Origin: Bradyrhizobium sp. SK17
Lineage (GTDB): Bacteria; Pseudomonadota; Alphaproteobacteria; Rhizobiales; Xanthobacteraceae
Reading direction: 5' to 3'
Assembly (NCBI RefSeq): GCF_002831585.1
Contig: NZ_CP025113.1
Location: forward strand, 5,471,001 to 5,535,000
Length of the DNA: 64,000 nucleotides
Shown: positions 8,899 through 18,053 of the stretch, one piece after another
Layout of the letters: every line of letters starts with the position of its first letter
How positions within the stretch are numbered: the stretch's first letter is position 1
Notes under the pieces: generated by a model
What the model was told of the DNA's origin: nothing
What the model saw: the letters and a program-made list of their open reading frames with translations, nothing else
Database searches by the model: none
Translations under genes and position numbers: made by a program

Positions 8899-11800
8899 TG
8901 CATGCCCTCGGTGGCGCCTGCGACCGGCGGGCCGCCGGGACCCGGCTCCGGCACTGCCCGCTCGATCCGGCGATTGAGCCGGTCGAGTGCCAGATAGATC
9001 ACGGGCGTGGTGTAAAGCGTCAGCAACTGGCTCAGCAGCAGGCCGCCGATGATCGAGATGCCGAGCGGGAAGCGCAGCTCGGCGCCCGTCCCGCTTTCGA
9101 TCGCAAGCGGCAGCGCGCCGAATAGCGCCGCCAGCGTCGTCATCATGATCGGGCGGAAACGCAGCAGGCAGGCCTGCACGATCGCGTCATAGGACGACAT
9201 GCCCTGATGCCGTTCGGCCTCGAGCGCGAAGTCGATCATCATGATCGCGTTCTTCTTGACGATGCCCATCAACAGGATGATGCCGATCAGGCCGATCACC
9301 GAGAGGTCCTGCCCGCACAACATCAGCGCCAGGATGGCGCCGACACCGGCCGAGGGCAGCGTCGACAGGATCGTGATCGGATGGATGTAGCTCTCATAGA
9401 GCACGCCGAGCACGATGTAGATCGTGATGATCGCGGCCAGGATCAGCCAGGGCTGGCCGGCCAGCGAGCGCGCGAACTCGGCGGCGTCGCCGGAATAGAT
9501 GCCGACAATGCTGCCGGGCATCCCGATCCGTGTCTCGATCGCCTTCACCGCCTCGACCGCGTCGCCGAGCGCCTCGCCCGGCGCCAGGTTGAAGCTGAGC
9601 GAGACTGACGGGAATTGGGCCTGGTGCGAGATCGCGAGCGGCGCGGTGGTGCGGACCAGGGTTGCGACCGCCGACAGTGGCACCTGCGCGCCGTTGGCGC
9701 CGGGCAGATACAGCTTGTCGAGGACCGACGGGTCGCGCTGGTACATCGGCAGCGCCTCGAGCACGACGCGATACTGGTTGGCCTGGCCGTAGATCGTCGA
9801 GATCTGGCGCTGCGCGAAGGCGTCGTTCAGGGTGTCGGTGACACCCTGCAGATTGACGCCGAGTTGTCCCGCGCGCTGCCGGTTGATGTCGAGCGCCGCG
9901 CGCAAGCCGCCTTCCTGCGCCTCCGAGGAGACGTCGCGGAAGATCGGATCGCGCCGCATCTCGGCGACCAGCTTTTGCGCCCATTGGGTGACTTCGGCGG
10001 CGTCGGTCGCGGTCAGCGTGTACTGGTATTGCGAACGGCTCGACTGGGTCGAGATCTGCACGTCCTGCACCGGCTGGAAGTAGACGGTCATGCCGGGCAC
10101 CGTCGCGATCTTCTGCTTGAGGCGCTCGATCACCTTGACGACGCCGTCGCGCCGCTCGTCGAGCGGCTTCAGTGTCAGCACCAGGCGGCCGACATTGGTG
10201 GTCGGATTGACCGAGCCCGAGCCGATCACCGAAACCACGCCGACCACGTCGGGATCGGCCTTGATGATGTCGGACACCGCGGCTTGCCGCCGTTGCATCT
10301 CGGCGAACGAGACGTCGGGACCGGCCTCGGTCACCGCCGTGATCGACGAGGTGTCCTGCAACGGCAGGAAGCCCTTCGGCGCCAGCACATACATGATCAG
10401 CGTCAGCGCGATGGTCGCAAACGTCACCAGCAGTGTCGCGCGCTGCCGCTGCAACACCCAGAGCAGCGTGCGATGGTAGAAAGCCACCATCCGGTCGATG
10501 AAGCGGCTGACCGCGGCCAGGCCCGGCACCGCCATCTCCTCGTGGATGTTCTTGAGCAGCCGCGAGCACATCATCGGCGTCAGCGTCAGCGAGACGATCG
10601 CCGAGGTCACGACCGCGATGGTCAGGGTCAGTGCGAATTCGCGGAACATGCGGCCGACCAGACCGGACATGAACAGCAGCGGGATGAACACCGCGATCAG
10701 CGACACCGTCAGCGAGATCACGGTGAAGCCGATTTCGCTGGCGCCCTTCAGCGAAGCCTCCATCACCGTCTCGCCCTCTTCCATATGGCGGACGATGTTC
10801 TCGATCATCACGATGGCGTCGTCGACCACGAAGCCGGTTCCGATGGTCAGCGCCATCAGCGACAGATTGTCGAGGCTGAAGCCGGCGAAATACATGATGC
10901 CGAAGCTCGTGATCAGCGACAGCGGCAGCGCGACGCCGGCGATCAGCGTCGCGCGCAGCGACCGCAGGAACAGCAGCACCACCAGCGTCACCAGCACGAC
11001 GCTCAGGATCAGCGTGAACTGCACATCGCGGACCGAGGCGCGGATCGTCACGGTGCGGTCGGAGACGACGGTCAGCTTGACGCCGGCCGGCACCGCGCGT
11101 TGCAACCGCGGGATCTCGGCCCGGATCTGCTTGACGACGTCGATGACATTGGCGCCGGGCTGACGCTGGATGTCGATGATGACGGCCGGCGTGCCCTGAT
11201 ACCAGCCGCCGGTGCGATCGTTCTCCAGCCCGTCGACGATCTGCGCGACATCGCCAATCGTGACCGGTGAGCCGTTGCGATAGGCGATGATGATCGGCCG
11301 GTAGGCGTCGGCGGCCGCGATCTGGTCGTTCGCGGCGATGGTGTAGGACTGCTGGGCGCCGTCGAGCGATCCTTTCGGGCCCGACACGTTGGCCCCGGCG
11401 ATCGCGTTGCGCAAATCCTCCATCGCGATGCCGTAGGCCGCAAGCCGGGCCAGATCGGCCTGCACGCGCACCGCCGGCTTCAATCCGCCGAGGATCGAGA
11501 CCCGGCCGACGCCGGAAATCTGGCTCAGCCGTTGCCCGAGGATGGTGTCGGCGAGATCGCTCATCGCCCGCAGCGAGATCGTGTCCGAGGTCAGCGCCAG
11601 GGTCATGACCGGCGCGTCCGCCGGGTTCACCTTGGCGTAGACCGGTGGATAGGGCAGCGTCTTCGGCAGGATGCCGGCTGCGGCGTTGATCGCCGCCTGG
11701 ACGTCCTGGGTGGCGCCGTCGATGTCGCGGTTGAGGTCGAATTGCAGCGAGATCTGGCTGACGCCGAACGAACTCGTCGAGTTCATCGACGACAGCGACG

Positions 11801-12023
11801 GGATTTGCCCGAGCTGCCGCTCCAGCGGCGCGGTGATCAGCGAAGCCACCACGTCGGGGCTGGCGCCGGGCAATTGGGTCGTCACCTGCACGGTCGGGAA
11901 ATCGACCTGCGGCAGCGCCGACACCGGCAGCGCCCAATAGCCGAGCGCGCCGCCGATCATCAGCGCGATGCCGAGCAGCGAGGTGGCGATCGGCCGGCGG
12001 ATGAACGGTTCGGAGACGCTCAT
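8895..12023 (-). CDS. mdtB: RND efflux permease, MdtB-like
   Basis: Partner pump subunit of 1042 aa. LPVSALPQVDFPTVQVTTQL and GASPDVVASLITAPLERQLG match MdtB. The proton-relay aspartates are present (GFVVDDAIVMIEN), as is the TM10 lysine (GIVKKNAIMMIDFALEAERH). Both permeases therefore keep relay residues, although in E. coli the two subunits are reported to divide the work. It lies 48 bp after the adaptor gene and overlaps mdtC by 4 nt. The C-terminus is short and proline/glycine-rich (AVPEPGPGGPPVAGATEGMQ). Confidence 0.95.
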   Translation of the reverse strand: MSVSEPFIRRPIATSLLGIALMIGGALGYWALPVSALPQVDFPTVQVTTQLPGASPDVVASLITAPLERQLGQIPSLSSMNSTSSFGVSQISLQFDLNRDIDGATQDVQAAINAAAGILPKTLPYPPVYAKVNPADAPVMTLALTSDTISLRAMSDLADTILGQRLSQISGVGRVSILGGLKPAVRVQADLARLAAYGIAMEDLRNAIAGANVSGPKGSLDGAQQSYTIAANDQIAAADAYRPIIIAYRNGSPVTIGDVAQIVDGLENDRTGGWYQGTPAVIIDIQRQPGANVIDVVKQIRAEIPRLQRAVPAGVKLTVVSDRTVTIRASVRDVQFTLILSVVLVTLVVLLFLRSLRATLIAGVALPLSLITSFGIMYFAGFSLDNLSLMALTIGTGFVVDDAIVMIENIVRHMEEGETVMEASLKGASEIGFTVISLTVSLIAVFIPLLFMSGLVGRMFREFALTLTIAVVTSAIVSLTLTPMMCSRLLKNIHEEMAVPGLAAVSRFIDRMVAFYHRTLLWVLQRQRATLLVTFATIALTLIMYVLAPKGFLPLQDTSSITAVTEAGPDVSFAEMQRRQAAVSDIIKADPDVVGVVSVIGSGSVNPTTNVGRLVLTLKPLDERRDGVVKVIERLKQKIATVPGMTVYFQPVQDVQISTQSSRSQYQYTLTATDAAEVTQWAQKLVAEMRRDPIFRDVSSEAQEGGLRAALDINRQRAGQLGVNLQGVTDTLNDAFAQRQISTIYGQANQYRVVLEALPMYQRDPSVLDKLYLPGANGAQVPLSAVATLVRTTAPLAISHQAQFPSVSLSFNLAPGEALGDAVEAVKAIETRIGMPGSIVGIYSGDAAEFARSLAGQPWLILAAIITIYIVLGVLYESYIHPITILSTLPSAGVGAILALMLCGQDLSVIGLIGIILLMGIVKKNAIMMIDFALEAERHQGMSSYDAIVQACLLRFRPIMMTTLAALFGALPLAIESGTGAELRFPLGISIIGGLLLSQLLTLYTTPVIYLALDRLNRRIERAVPEPGPGGPPVAGATEGMQ

Positions 12024-12071
12024 GGCTGCGTGCTCGCTGTAAGGTCGGACATTACGAGGTCGGGATGCCGG

Positions 12072-13547
12072 TCATGGCTGCGCCTTCGGCGCGCTGCCCG
12101 ACTGTTCGCCCCCCGCTGCCGGCGCCGGTCCGGTCTGTCCCTTCTGATCGCCATCGCCGTGCTCGTGCCGGCCGCGATGCTCGCCGTTCTTGCCCTGCCA
12201 GTCCCTCTTGCCGTCCTTGCCCTGAGCTTCGCCCGACGCCGCCCCTTGCCCTGTCGCTTGCCCTGCCCCTTGGCCGCCGCGCTTGCCGTCCGGATTGCGG
12301 CTGCGCTTGCGCGGCGCCAGATCGGCAGTCGGTGCACCGTCGTCCGTGCCGACCACGACCTTCGAGCCGTCGGCGAGGTTGGCAAAGCCGGTCGTCACGA
12401 CGCGGTCCGACGTGGTCAGGCCGCTCGCAATGACGGCCTCGTGCTCGTTCTGCTGCGTCACCGTGACCGGCTTGGCGGTGACGACGTTACCCTCGCCGAT
12501 CACGTAGCTGAACGTGCCGGCGGGACCGCGCTGCACCGCCGAGGTCGGCACCACGATGGCGTGCGGCAGGGTCTCGACCTTGAGGCGGACATTGACGAAC
12601 TGGCCCGGCCACAGCTGGTAGCTGGCATTGGGGAATTCGGCCTTCAGCTTCAGCGTGCCGGTGGTCGGGTCGACCTGGTTGTCGATGCCGGTCAGCTTGC
12701 CGGTGTCGATCACGGTAACGCCGTCATTGCCGAACACATCGACCGCAAGCGCCCCCTTCGCCGCCGCCGCGTTCACCCGCATGATCTGCTGCTGCGGCAG
12801 GCTGAACCACACCGCGATCGGTTGCAGTTGGGTCAGGATCACGAGCCCGGTGGTGTCGGAGGCGTGGATGATATTGCCCTGGTCGACCTGACGCAGGCCG
12901 GCGCGCCCGGCAATCGGCGCGACGATCTTGGTGTAGCCGAGCGTCGCTGCGGCATTGTCGATCGCGGCCTGGTCGGCCTTGATCAGCGCCTCCTGCTGCG
13001 CGACCAGCGCGCGCTGCGTGTCGGCCTGCTGCTTGGAGCCGGCATTGCTGGCGGCGAGCTGCTCGTAGCGCGCGAGGTCGAGCTTCTGGTTGGTGAGCAG
13101 GGCGACGTCCTGGGCCTTCTTGGCGACGGCCTGGTCGTATTGCGCCTGATAGATCACGGGGTCGATCTCGCCCAGCACGTCGTCCTTCTTGACGTCCTGG
13201 CCCTCGACGAAATTCACCTTGAGCAGCTTGCCGTCGACCTGCGAGCGCACGGTGACCGTGTTCAGCGCCTTCACCGAACCGACGCCGTCGAGATAGACCG
13301 GCACATCAGCGACGTGCGGTGTCGCCGCCAGCACCGGCACCGGCAGATCAGGCCGCGCGCCTGCGCCGCGGCCGCCGCCACCGCCCTGCTTGGGCTGGAA
13401 AGCGAGCCAACCGAGATAGCCGAGCCCGCCCAGGATCACGAGCGTCACGATCAGCGACACCATGCGCCCGAGCAGGCGCGAGAGCAGGCTCCGCTTGCGC
13501 GGCGCGGCGTTTGTCCCGTCGTCCTTTGCATCGGGCTTAAAGAGCAT
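12072..13547 (-). CDS. mdtA: RND periplasmic adaptor (MdtA-like) with long disordered tail
   Basis: Membrane-fusion protein of 491 aa that links the permeases to the outer-membrane channel. Residues 1-27 are basic, then an uncleaved membrane anchor (MVSLIVTLVILGGLGYLGWL). The lipoyl half-motifs are VRSQVDGKLLKVNFVEGQDV and GYTKIVAPIAGRAGLRQVDQ, flanking a coiled coil. The beta-barrel and MP domains follow. From about residue 405 to 491 the tail is low-complexity: Gly, Lys, Gln and Asp rich with an HRGRHEHGD cluster. That tail is not part of the fold and is longer than in most relatives. The gene overlaps the upstream outer-membrane factor by 11 bp. Confidence 0.93.
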   Translation of the reverse strand: MLFKPDAKDDGTNAAPRKRSLLSRLLGRMVSLIVTLVILGGLGYLGWLAFQPKQGGGGGRGAGARPDLPVPVLAATPHVADVPVYLDGVGSVKALNTVTVRSQVDGKLLKVNFVEGQDVKKDDVLGEIDPVIYQAQYDQAVAKKAQDVALLTNQKLDLARYEQLAASNAGSKQQADTQRALVAQQEALIKADQAAIDNAAATLGYTKIVAPIAGRAGLRQVDQGNIIHASDTTGLVILTQLQPIAVWFSLPQQQIMRVNAAAAKGALAVDVFGNDGVTVIDTGKLTGIDNQVDPTTGTLKLKAEFPNASYQLWPGQFVNVRLKVETLPHAIVVPTSAVQRGPAGTFSYVIGEGNVVTAKPVTVTQQNEHEAVIASGLTTSDRVVTTGFANLADGSKVVVGTDDGAPTADLAPRKRSRNPDGKRGGQGAGQATGQGAASGEAQGKDGKRDWQGKNGEHRGRHEHGDGDQKGQTGPAPAAGGEQSGSAPKAQP

Positions 13548-15027
13548 TGACCGGTCTTTCCACCTTCGGTTCCCAGCCGCCGCCCAGGGCCTGATACAGG
13601 GTCACGACTGCCAATATCCGGGCAAGCTGGGCCTGGGAATACGCATCTTCCGCCTGGAACAGGGTCAGCTGCGTGTTTAGCACGGTTACGATGTCGGCGG
13701 TGCCGGCCTTGAGCTGCTGCTCGGCGAGATCGAAGGCGCGTCGCGACGACGACAGCACGTCACGCTGCAATTGCAGCTTCCGCGTGGTCTCGCGGATCGC
13801 GACCAGCGCATTGTCGACATCGGTGAACGACTGGACGACCGTCTTGCGATAGGTTTGCAGCAGTTCGTCCTGCTTGGCCTGATTGTATTCGAAATTGCCG
13901 AGGATCCGGCCGCCGTCGAAGATCGGCTGGGTCAGGCCGCCGACCAGGCTGAAAAAGGCCGCGTGCGGCTGGAATAGCGAGACCAGGGCCTGGCTCTGGT
14001 AGCCGCCCTGCCCGGTCAGCTGGATGCTCGGGAAGAATTGCGCCCGCGCGCTGCCGACATTGGCCGTGGCGGAAGCGAGCTGCGCCTCCTGCCGGCGGAT
14101 GTCGGGGCGCTGGGTCAGCAATTCGGACGGCAGTCCCGGCGTGACGCGCGGGATGGCAACCGAATTGAGCGAGCCGCCGGCGATGCGCACGCTTTCGGGC
14201 GGCCGCGACACCAGCACCGCGAGCGCGTTGATATTCTGGTCGAGCGTCTGCCGCAGCGGCGGCACCAGCGCGCGCTGATTGGCGAGCACGCTCTCCTGCT
14301 GCGCGACGTCGAGATCGGAGCCGGTGCCGGCCTTGAAGCGGTCCCGGATCGCATTGAGGATGCGCTCGGCGCTGGCGATGTTGCGCTGCGCAGTGCGCAG
14401 CCGGTCCTGCGACGCCAGCACCGTGAAATAGGCGTTGGCGACGCTCACCAGCGTGGTCAGCGCCACCACTTCGCGGTCGAACCGGTTGGCAACCGAGGTC
14501 TCCTCCGCCGCCTGCAAGGCATCGCGGTTCTGGCCCCAGAAATCGAGCTGATAGCTGGCGCTCAGCGACGCACTGTAGTTGACCACCTCGCGGCCGCCGA
14601 TCGAGAGGCCGCTGGCGCTCGACCCCGACGTGCGTGAATAGTTTTCCGATCCGTTGAGGTTGACGCTCGGCAACAGCGCCGCGCCGGCCTGGCGCGCCAG
14701 CGCATCGGCCTGGCGAAACCGCGCCACCGCGGCCGCAATGTCGAGATTGACGGTCTGCGCCTCCTCCATCAGCTGCGTCAGCTCCTTGGAACGGAAGCCG
14801 CGCCACCAGTCGAGCGTCGGAAGCGCGTCACCAGGCTGCTCGAGCCGCGCGGCCTTGTAGCCCTGCGGCACGTCGAGCGCAGGATCGGGGATGTCCTGGG
14901 TCAGGATACAGCCAGTGCAGCCCGCGATCAGGCCAAGGGCTATCATCGACCGCCCTGCGAGCCGTCGCGCGCGGCCGGCGAGGCCGAACCGGGCCCCAGG
15001 CACCGTCACGGATGCGCGCTGGGTCAC
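13537..15027 (-). CDS. RND outer-membrane lipoprotein, OprM/NodT family
   Basis: Outer-membrane channel subunit of 496 aa and first gene of the efflux operon. A lipobox LIAGC lies about 35 residues from the GTG start at 15027, so it is probably lipid-anchored. An ATG at 14946, just before the hydrophobic segment, is a possible alternative start. DWWRGFRSKELTQLMEEAQT followed by NLDIAAAVARFRQADALARQ is the OprM signature. LPSELLTQRPDIRRQEAQLA is the conserved central motif, and GTADIVTVLNTQLTLFQAED sits near the C-terminus. The four genes form a complete tripartite pump; no regulator gene is adjacent. Confidence 0.92.
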   Translation of the reverse strand: MTQRASVTVPGARFGLAGRARRLAGRSMIALGLIAGCTGCILTQDIPDPALDVPQGYKAARLEQPGDALPTLDWWRGFRSKELTQLMEEAQTVNLDIAAAVARFRQADALARQAGAALLPSVNLNGSENYSRTSGSSASGLSIGGREVVNYSASLSASYQLDFWGQNRDALQAAEETSVANRFDREVVALTTLVSVANAYFTVLASQDRLRTAQRNIASAERILNAIRDRFKAGTGSDLDVAQQESVLANQRALVPPLRQTLDQNINALAVLVSRPPESVRIAGGSLNSVAIPRVTPGLPSELLTQRPDIRRQEAQLASATANVGSARAQFFPSIQLTGQGGYQSQALVSLFQPHAAFFSLVGGLTQPIFDGGRILGNFEYNQAKQDELLQTYRKTVVQSFTDVDNALVAIRETTRKLQLQRDVLSSSRRAFDLAEQQLKAGTADIVTVLNTQLTLFQAEDAYSQAQLARILAVVTLYQALGGGWEPKVERPVNAL

Positions 15028-15446
15028 ACCCGTTCTCCGTCGAAGCCAGACTCCGGCCGCGGCGCACGAATGTCGCGTTCAGCGATAGCCTGGGTGACGT
15101 TCACGGGTGATGCTTTCAATAGAACCTGCCTGTCTCACCCTACCCTCGGGACGATGGGGCGGACAGCCCTCTCACGACTGCGCGACGTCGCACCCGAAGT
15201 GATTCGCTGCCAGCCCGAAAGCCGACTTTTCCCTATTTTTAAGCGATTTCCGTGCGTTTCGGCCCCATGCCGGAAGTCACTCATCTTACGAAGATTTCAT
15301 GGGGATTTCTCCGCGCTGTTGCGCCGAATCCGCAACTTCTGGCGCCCACCCGATGCCGGGATGATCCAGACGCTGCGATCCGTCGTTACTTCCAAGGAGA
15401 GTTGCCTGTTGCGGCCGCTAACGGCGTTCAACCTTCGGGACCCGAC
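15028..15446. other. Intergenic region between efflux operon and DUF2177 gene
   Basis: This 419-bp divergent gap has no credible gene. It must hold the minus-strand promoter of the efflux operon, which I could not pinpoint, and on the plus strand the ECF-type site at 15362-15389. The middle (15225-15300) is AT-richer, with a run of T and A near 15233. Confidence 0.5.
15362..15389 (+). promoter_or_regulatory. Candidate ECF (RpoE-type) promoter of the DUF2177 gene
   Basis: TGATCC at 15362-15367, a 16-nt spacer, then CGTTAC at 15384-15389, 57 nt before the ATG at 15447. The same arrangement occurs twice at 18026-18088 next to the sigma gene. It also resembles the TGATC...TAA-type promoters described for Rhodobacter RpoE. 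Confidence 0.72.
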
Positions 15447-15848
15447 ATGACGTATCTGTACGCCTACCTGTCGACATTGATCGTCTTCGTGGCCTGCGAC
15501 ATGGTCTGGCTTGGAACGATGGCGAGCCGACTGTATCGTCCGACACTCGGAGACATCCTCTCGGCCGAGGTCAACCTGCCTCCGGCGATCGTCTTCTATC
15601 TGATCTACCCGCTCGGGCTCGTGGTGTTTGCCGTGCTCCCTGCGCTGAAGTCGGCGAGCCTGGGCTCGGCGGCGCTCTACGGCGCACTGCTCGGCTTCTT
15701 CAGCTACATGACCTATGATTTGACCAACCAGGCGACACTGCGGAACTGGACCGTTCAGCTCACGCTGCTCGATGTCGGTTGGGGAACGCTGCTTGGTGCG
15801 ATATCCGCGACGGCGGCGTACCTCGTGACGGCAAGGCTAGTGGCCTGA
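15447..15848 (+). CDS. DUF2177 family membrane protein
   Basis: Protein of 133 aa with four hydrophobic segments. It begins MTYLYAYLSTLIVFVACDMV and continues WLGTMASRLYRPTLGD, characteristic of DUF2177. SYMTYDLTNQATLRNWTVQL is the conserved central motif, followed by LTLLDVGWGTLLGAISATAA. The ATG at 15447 matches the family start; the open frame upstream to 15252 does not look coding. Function unknown. An ECF-type promoter precedes it, and its 3' end overlaps the convergent DUF1295 gene by 12 bp. It is inferred to belong to the neighbouring sigma/ChrR regulon. Confidence 0.86.
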   Translation: MTYLYAYLSTLIVFVACDMVWLGTMASRLYRPTLGDILSAEVNLPPAIVFYLIYPLGLVVFAVLPALKSASLGSAALYGALLGFFSYMTYDLTNQATLRNWTVQLTLLDVGWGTLLGAISATAAYLVTARLVA

Positions 15849-16652
15849 TTTCAGCCTTGGAAATGGAAAGAACGGCCGGGTTCTCTCCTGCACCTCGCGA
15901 AAGAGCTGGCCGCGCGAGCGCAGCATGTGCTGTTCGAGCGGCGGGACGCCGGACACATGGACCAGCACCCAGTACATGCAGATCGGCGCCAGCAACGTGA
16001 CCCAGCCTGCCGGATACGAGGCGTCGATCGCGATCAGCGGGTAAGCCAGCCAGCACAGCCATTCGAAGAAATAGTTCGGATGACGCGACCACTTCCAGAA
16101 CCCGGCCTCGCAGACCCGATCTCGATTGGCGGGATCCGACCGGAATCTGCGCAGCTGCCAGTCGGACAACGCTTCGCCAATCAGGGCAGTCAGCAGCAAC
16201 AGCGCACCGAGCAGATCCACGAAGCCAAGCCCGGGGCGCGGATTGTGCGCGGCCACCGCTGCCGAAACCGCCAGGATCAATCCAACGGCTGCCTGCGCCT
16301 GCAATTGCAGAAACATCCGCCTGTCGGCCGTAGCACCCCATTGATCGATCAGGTCGCGGTAGCGCGGATCGTCGCCGGATCTCCAGGTTCGCAGCAACAG
16401 ATGACCGCCGAGCCGGAACGACCAGATCGCGACCAGCAGCGCAACCATAACCTGCCGTAAGCTGACCGCCCCGCCATCCGGGACCGGGACAAGGCTGGCC
16501 AGACAAGCAACCAGGCCGGTGCCGAATGTCCAGCAAACATCGATCCACCCGGTGGCCCCGGTCCGTCGCTGAATGGACCAGGCGGTCGCCATGACCGCGG
16601 ACAACGCCAGCGCCATGACGATGAATTGGATGATCAGCGGGTGCGGGCTCAT
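15837..16652 (-). CDS. DUF1295 family membrane protein (steroid 5-alpha-reductase-like)
   Basis: Integral membrane protein of 271 aa with about six hydrophobic segments. The C-terminal half carries the isoprenylcysteine methyltransferase/steroid-reductase type signature: FWKWSRHPNYFFEWLCWLAY. DVCWTFGTGLVACLAS and RLGGHLLLRTW near the N-terminus match DUF1295. Relatives act on lipid or isoprenoid double bonds using NADPH, but the bacterial DUF1295 substrate is not known. It starts 24 bp after chrR on the same strand, so it is probably third in the sigma-chrR operon. A role in lipid modification is inference. Confidence 0.87.
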   Translation of the reverse strand: MSPHPLIIQFIVMALALSAVMATAWSIQRRTGATGWIDVCWTFGTGLVACLASLVPVPDGGAVSLRQVMVALLVAIWSFRLGGHLLLRTWRSGDDPRYRDLIDQWGATADRRMFLQLQAQAAVGLILAVSAAVAAHNPRPGLGFVDLLGALLLLTALIGEALSDWQLRRFRSDPANRDRVCEAGFWKWSRHPNYFFEWLCWLAYPLIAIDASYPAGWVTLLAPICMYWVLVHVSGVPPLEQHMLRSRGQLFREVQERTRPFFPFPRLKSGH

Positions 16653-16676
16653 GGAGCAACCTTCCGTGCGCAGCCG

Positions 16677-17327
16677 TCACATGCGGATCAACGGTTGCAA
16701 CAAGCGGCCGATCACTCCGTTGAGCTTCAGATCTCCCTGCATTGCGACCAGACAGATGCAGTCGTCCGTCGAGTCGATCCTGATATCGTGATCCACCGCG
16801 CCGTCGCCGAAATCGAAATCTCCGGGCCCGAAACGGCCGCCGGCGTGAACGAAGCTTCCTGACAGCACGCAGGTCATCTCGAAGCCGGTATGCGTGTGCT
16901 CGATCATCCTGGTCCCGGGGCTGGACCTCAGCAGAAACACGCGCGTCTCGCTCGGTTCGGGCAGCCGGATCGGCCGCAAATGCACCTTCGGCGCAATCCA
17001 TCGCCAAGAACTGTCGGGATAGCTGTCCAGAAAGCCCGGCAAGCCTGGTACGTCGTGGAACGCCTGCCCCCTGCGCCGCGCAGCAACGGAAGTCTCCCGG
17101 CTCTCGTTCAGCCTGCGCTCCAACGCCTCGAACGACCCGTCCGACATCGCGGCCGGCGGCAGTGCAGCCAGCACGGTGCCGCCAACATGCTCCATCGCCC
17201 GTACCGCTGCGCGGCAGCTGGCACAGCCGACCAAATGGGTGGCAACCGCAATGTGCTGGCCAAGATCGAGCGCCCCTGCGGCAAACGCCGCCAGCAGCTC
17301 GTCCGGGGGATGATGATGGACGGTCAT
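16677..17327 (-). CDS. chrR: ChrR-type anti-sigma factor
   Basis: Zinc-containing anti-sigma factor of 216 aa that holds its ECF sigma until singlet oxygen or peroxides appear. The N-terminal anti-sigma domain has the zinc ligands His6, His31, Cys35 and Cys38 (HLVGCASC), the positions reported for Rhodobacter sphaeroides ChrR. The C-terminal cupin-like domain has His144, His146 and Glu150 (HTHTGFE) and His180, each offset by exactly +3 from the Rhodobacter ligands. All metal sites are thus intact. It overlaps the sigma gene by 4 nt. Confidence 0.93.
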   Translation of the reverse strand: MTVHHHPPDELLAAFAAGALDLGQHIAVATHLVGCASCRAAVRAMEHVGGTVLAALPPAAMSDGSFEALERRLNESRETSVAARRRGQAFHDVPGLPGFLDSYPDSSWRWIAPKVHLRPIRLPEPSETRVFLLRSSPGTRMIEHTHTGFEMTCVLSGSFVHAGGRFGPGDFDFGDGAVDHDIRIDSTDDCICLVAMQGDLKLNGVIGRLLQPLIRM

Positions 17328-17911
17328 GAGAAATCATCCAGTAGGCTGCGCAGCCGGGCCATCGCCAGCCGCAGCCGCGATTTGACGGTGCCGAGCGGGA
17401 TATCCAGCACCTTCGCGATCTCCGCGTGGGCCGTTTCGTGAAAGAACGAGAGCTCGATCACCCGCATCTGCTCGTCCGGCAACACCGACAGTGCATCGCG
17501 GACACGCGCCTCGATCTGAGATGCCACGACCCCGGCGTCGGGCAACGGCCCCTCATCGTGCTGAAACTCAAGCTCCGCTTCGGACGTATCGCTGGTTGGA
17601 GTTCGTTTCTGGCGACGGAGCGCGTCAATGCGCAGGTTTCGCGCGATCGTGAAAATCCAGGCTGCGGCACCGCTGCTGCCGGGATCGAACAGAGCGGCCT
17701 TCGACCACACCAGGACCAACGCCTCCTGCGCCAGCTCATCGGCAAGCTGCTCACTCGCACCGGAGCGCTGCATGAGCGTCTTGATGCGCGGTGCAAAATA
17801 TCGAAACAGCGCCGCGAAAGCCTCGCGATCTCCGCGAACCGCGACGGCTTCGATCAGCCGGGCCCACCGGGCGGCGTCCGACGTCTCATTGTCGGGAGTT
17901 TCACTCAACAT
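17324..17911 (-). CDS. rpoE: ECF sigma factor partnered with ChrR (RpoE-like)
   Basis: RNA polymerase sigma factor of 195 aa from the ATG at 17911 (MLSETPDNETSDAARW). Region 2 is FAALFRYFAPRIKTLMQRSG through QEALVLVWSKAALFDP and AAWIFTIARNLRIDALRRQK. Region 4 is LPDEQMRVIELSFFHETAHA followed by IAKVLDIPLGTVKSRLRLAM. Cognate ChrR follows with a 4-nt overlap, placing it in the singlet-oxygen ECF group. A promoter matching its presumed own consensus lies about 115 nt upstream (18026-18053), implying autoregulation. The open frame extends to 18019, but the extra residues do not fit the family. Confidence 0.93.
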   Translation of the reverse strand: MLSETPDNETSDAARWARLIEAVAVRGDREAFAALFRYFAPRIKTLMQRSGASEQLADELAQEALVLVWSKAALFDPGSSGAAAWIFTIARNLRIDALRRQKRTPTSDTSEAELEFQHDEGPLPDAGVVASQIEARVRDALSVLPDEQMRVIELSFFHETAHAEIAKVLDIPLGTVKSRLRLAMARLRSLLDDFS

Positions 17912-18025
17912 GCCGCGCGGGCACTCCCTGTCGTTAACGGCTCTGCGACCGCAGTACCGGATCGCGCCCGGCCTGGCCAGAGCGATACCTCCGGAGATAT
18001 GTCGTGCGGCAGCTGCCATGCAACA

Positions 18026-18053
18026 GGAACGCTATCCATCCGCGGTTGGATCA
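18026..18053 (-). promoter_or_regulatory. Candidate ECF promoter of the sigma-chrR-DUF1295 operon
   Basis: On the minus strand TGATCC (18053-18048), a 16-nt spacer, then CGTTCC (18031-18026). It mirrors the plus-strand site at 18061-18088, and the two -35 elements share the palindrome at 18045-18069. Confidence 0.75.

Noticed and set aside
6541..8997. 818-codon plus-strand open frame opposite the RND permeases
   Set aside because: It is Arg/His/Asp-rich, low-complexity and antisense to two clear RND genes; a GC-rich shadow frame.
9394..11937. 847-codon open frame within the MdtB-like gene
   Set aside because: Same strand, shifted frame, Arg/Asp/Gly-rich; a shadow of the real permease.
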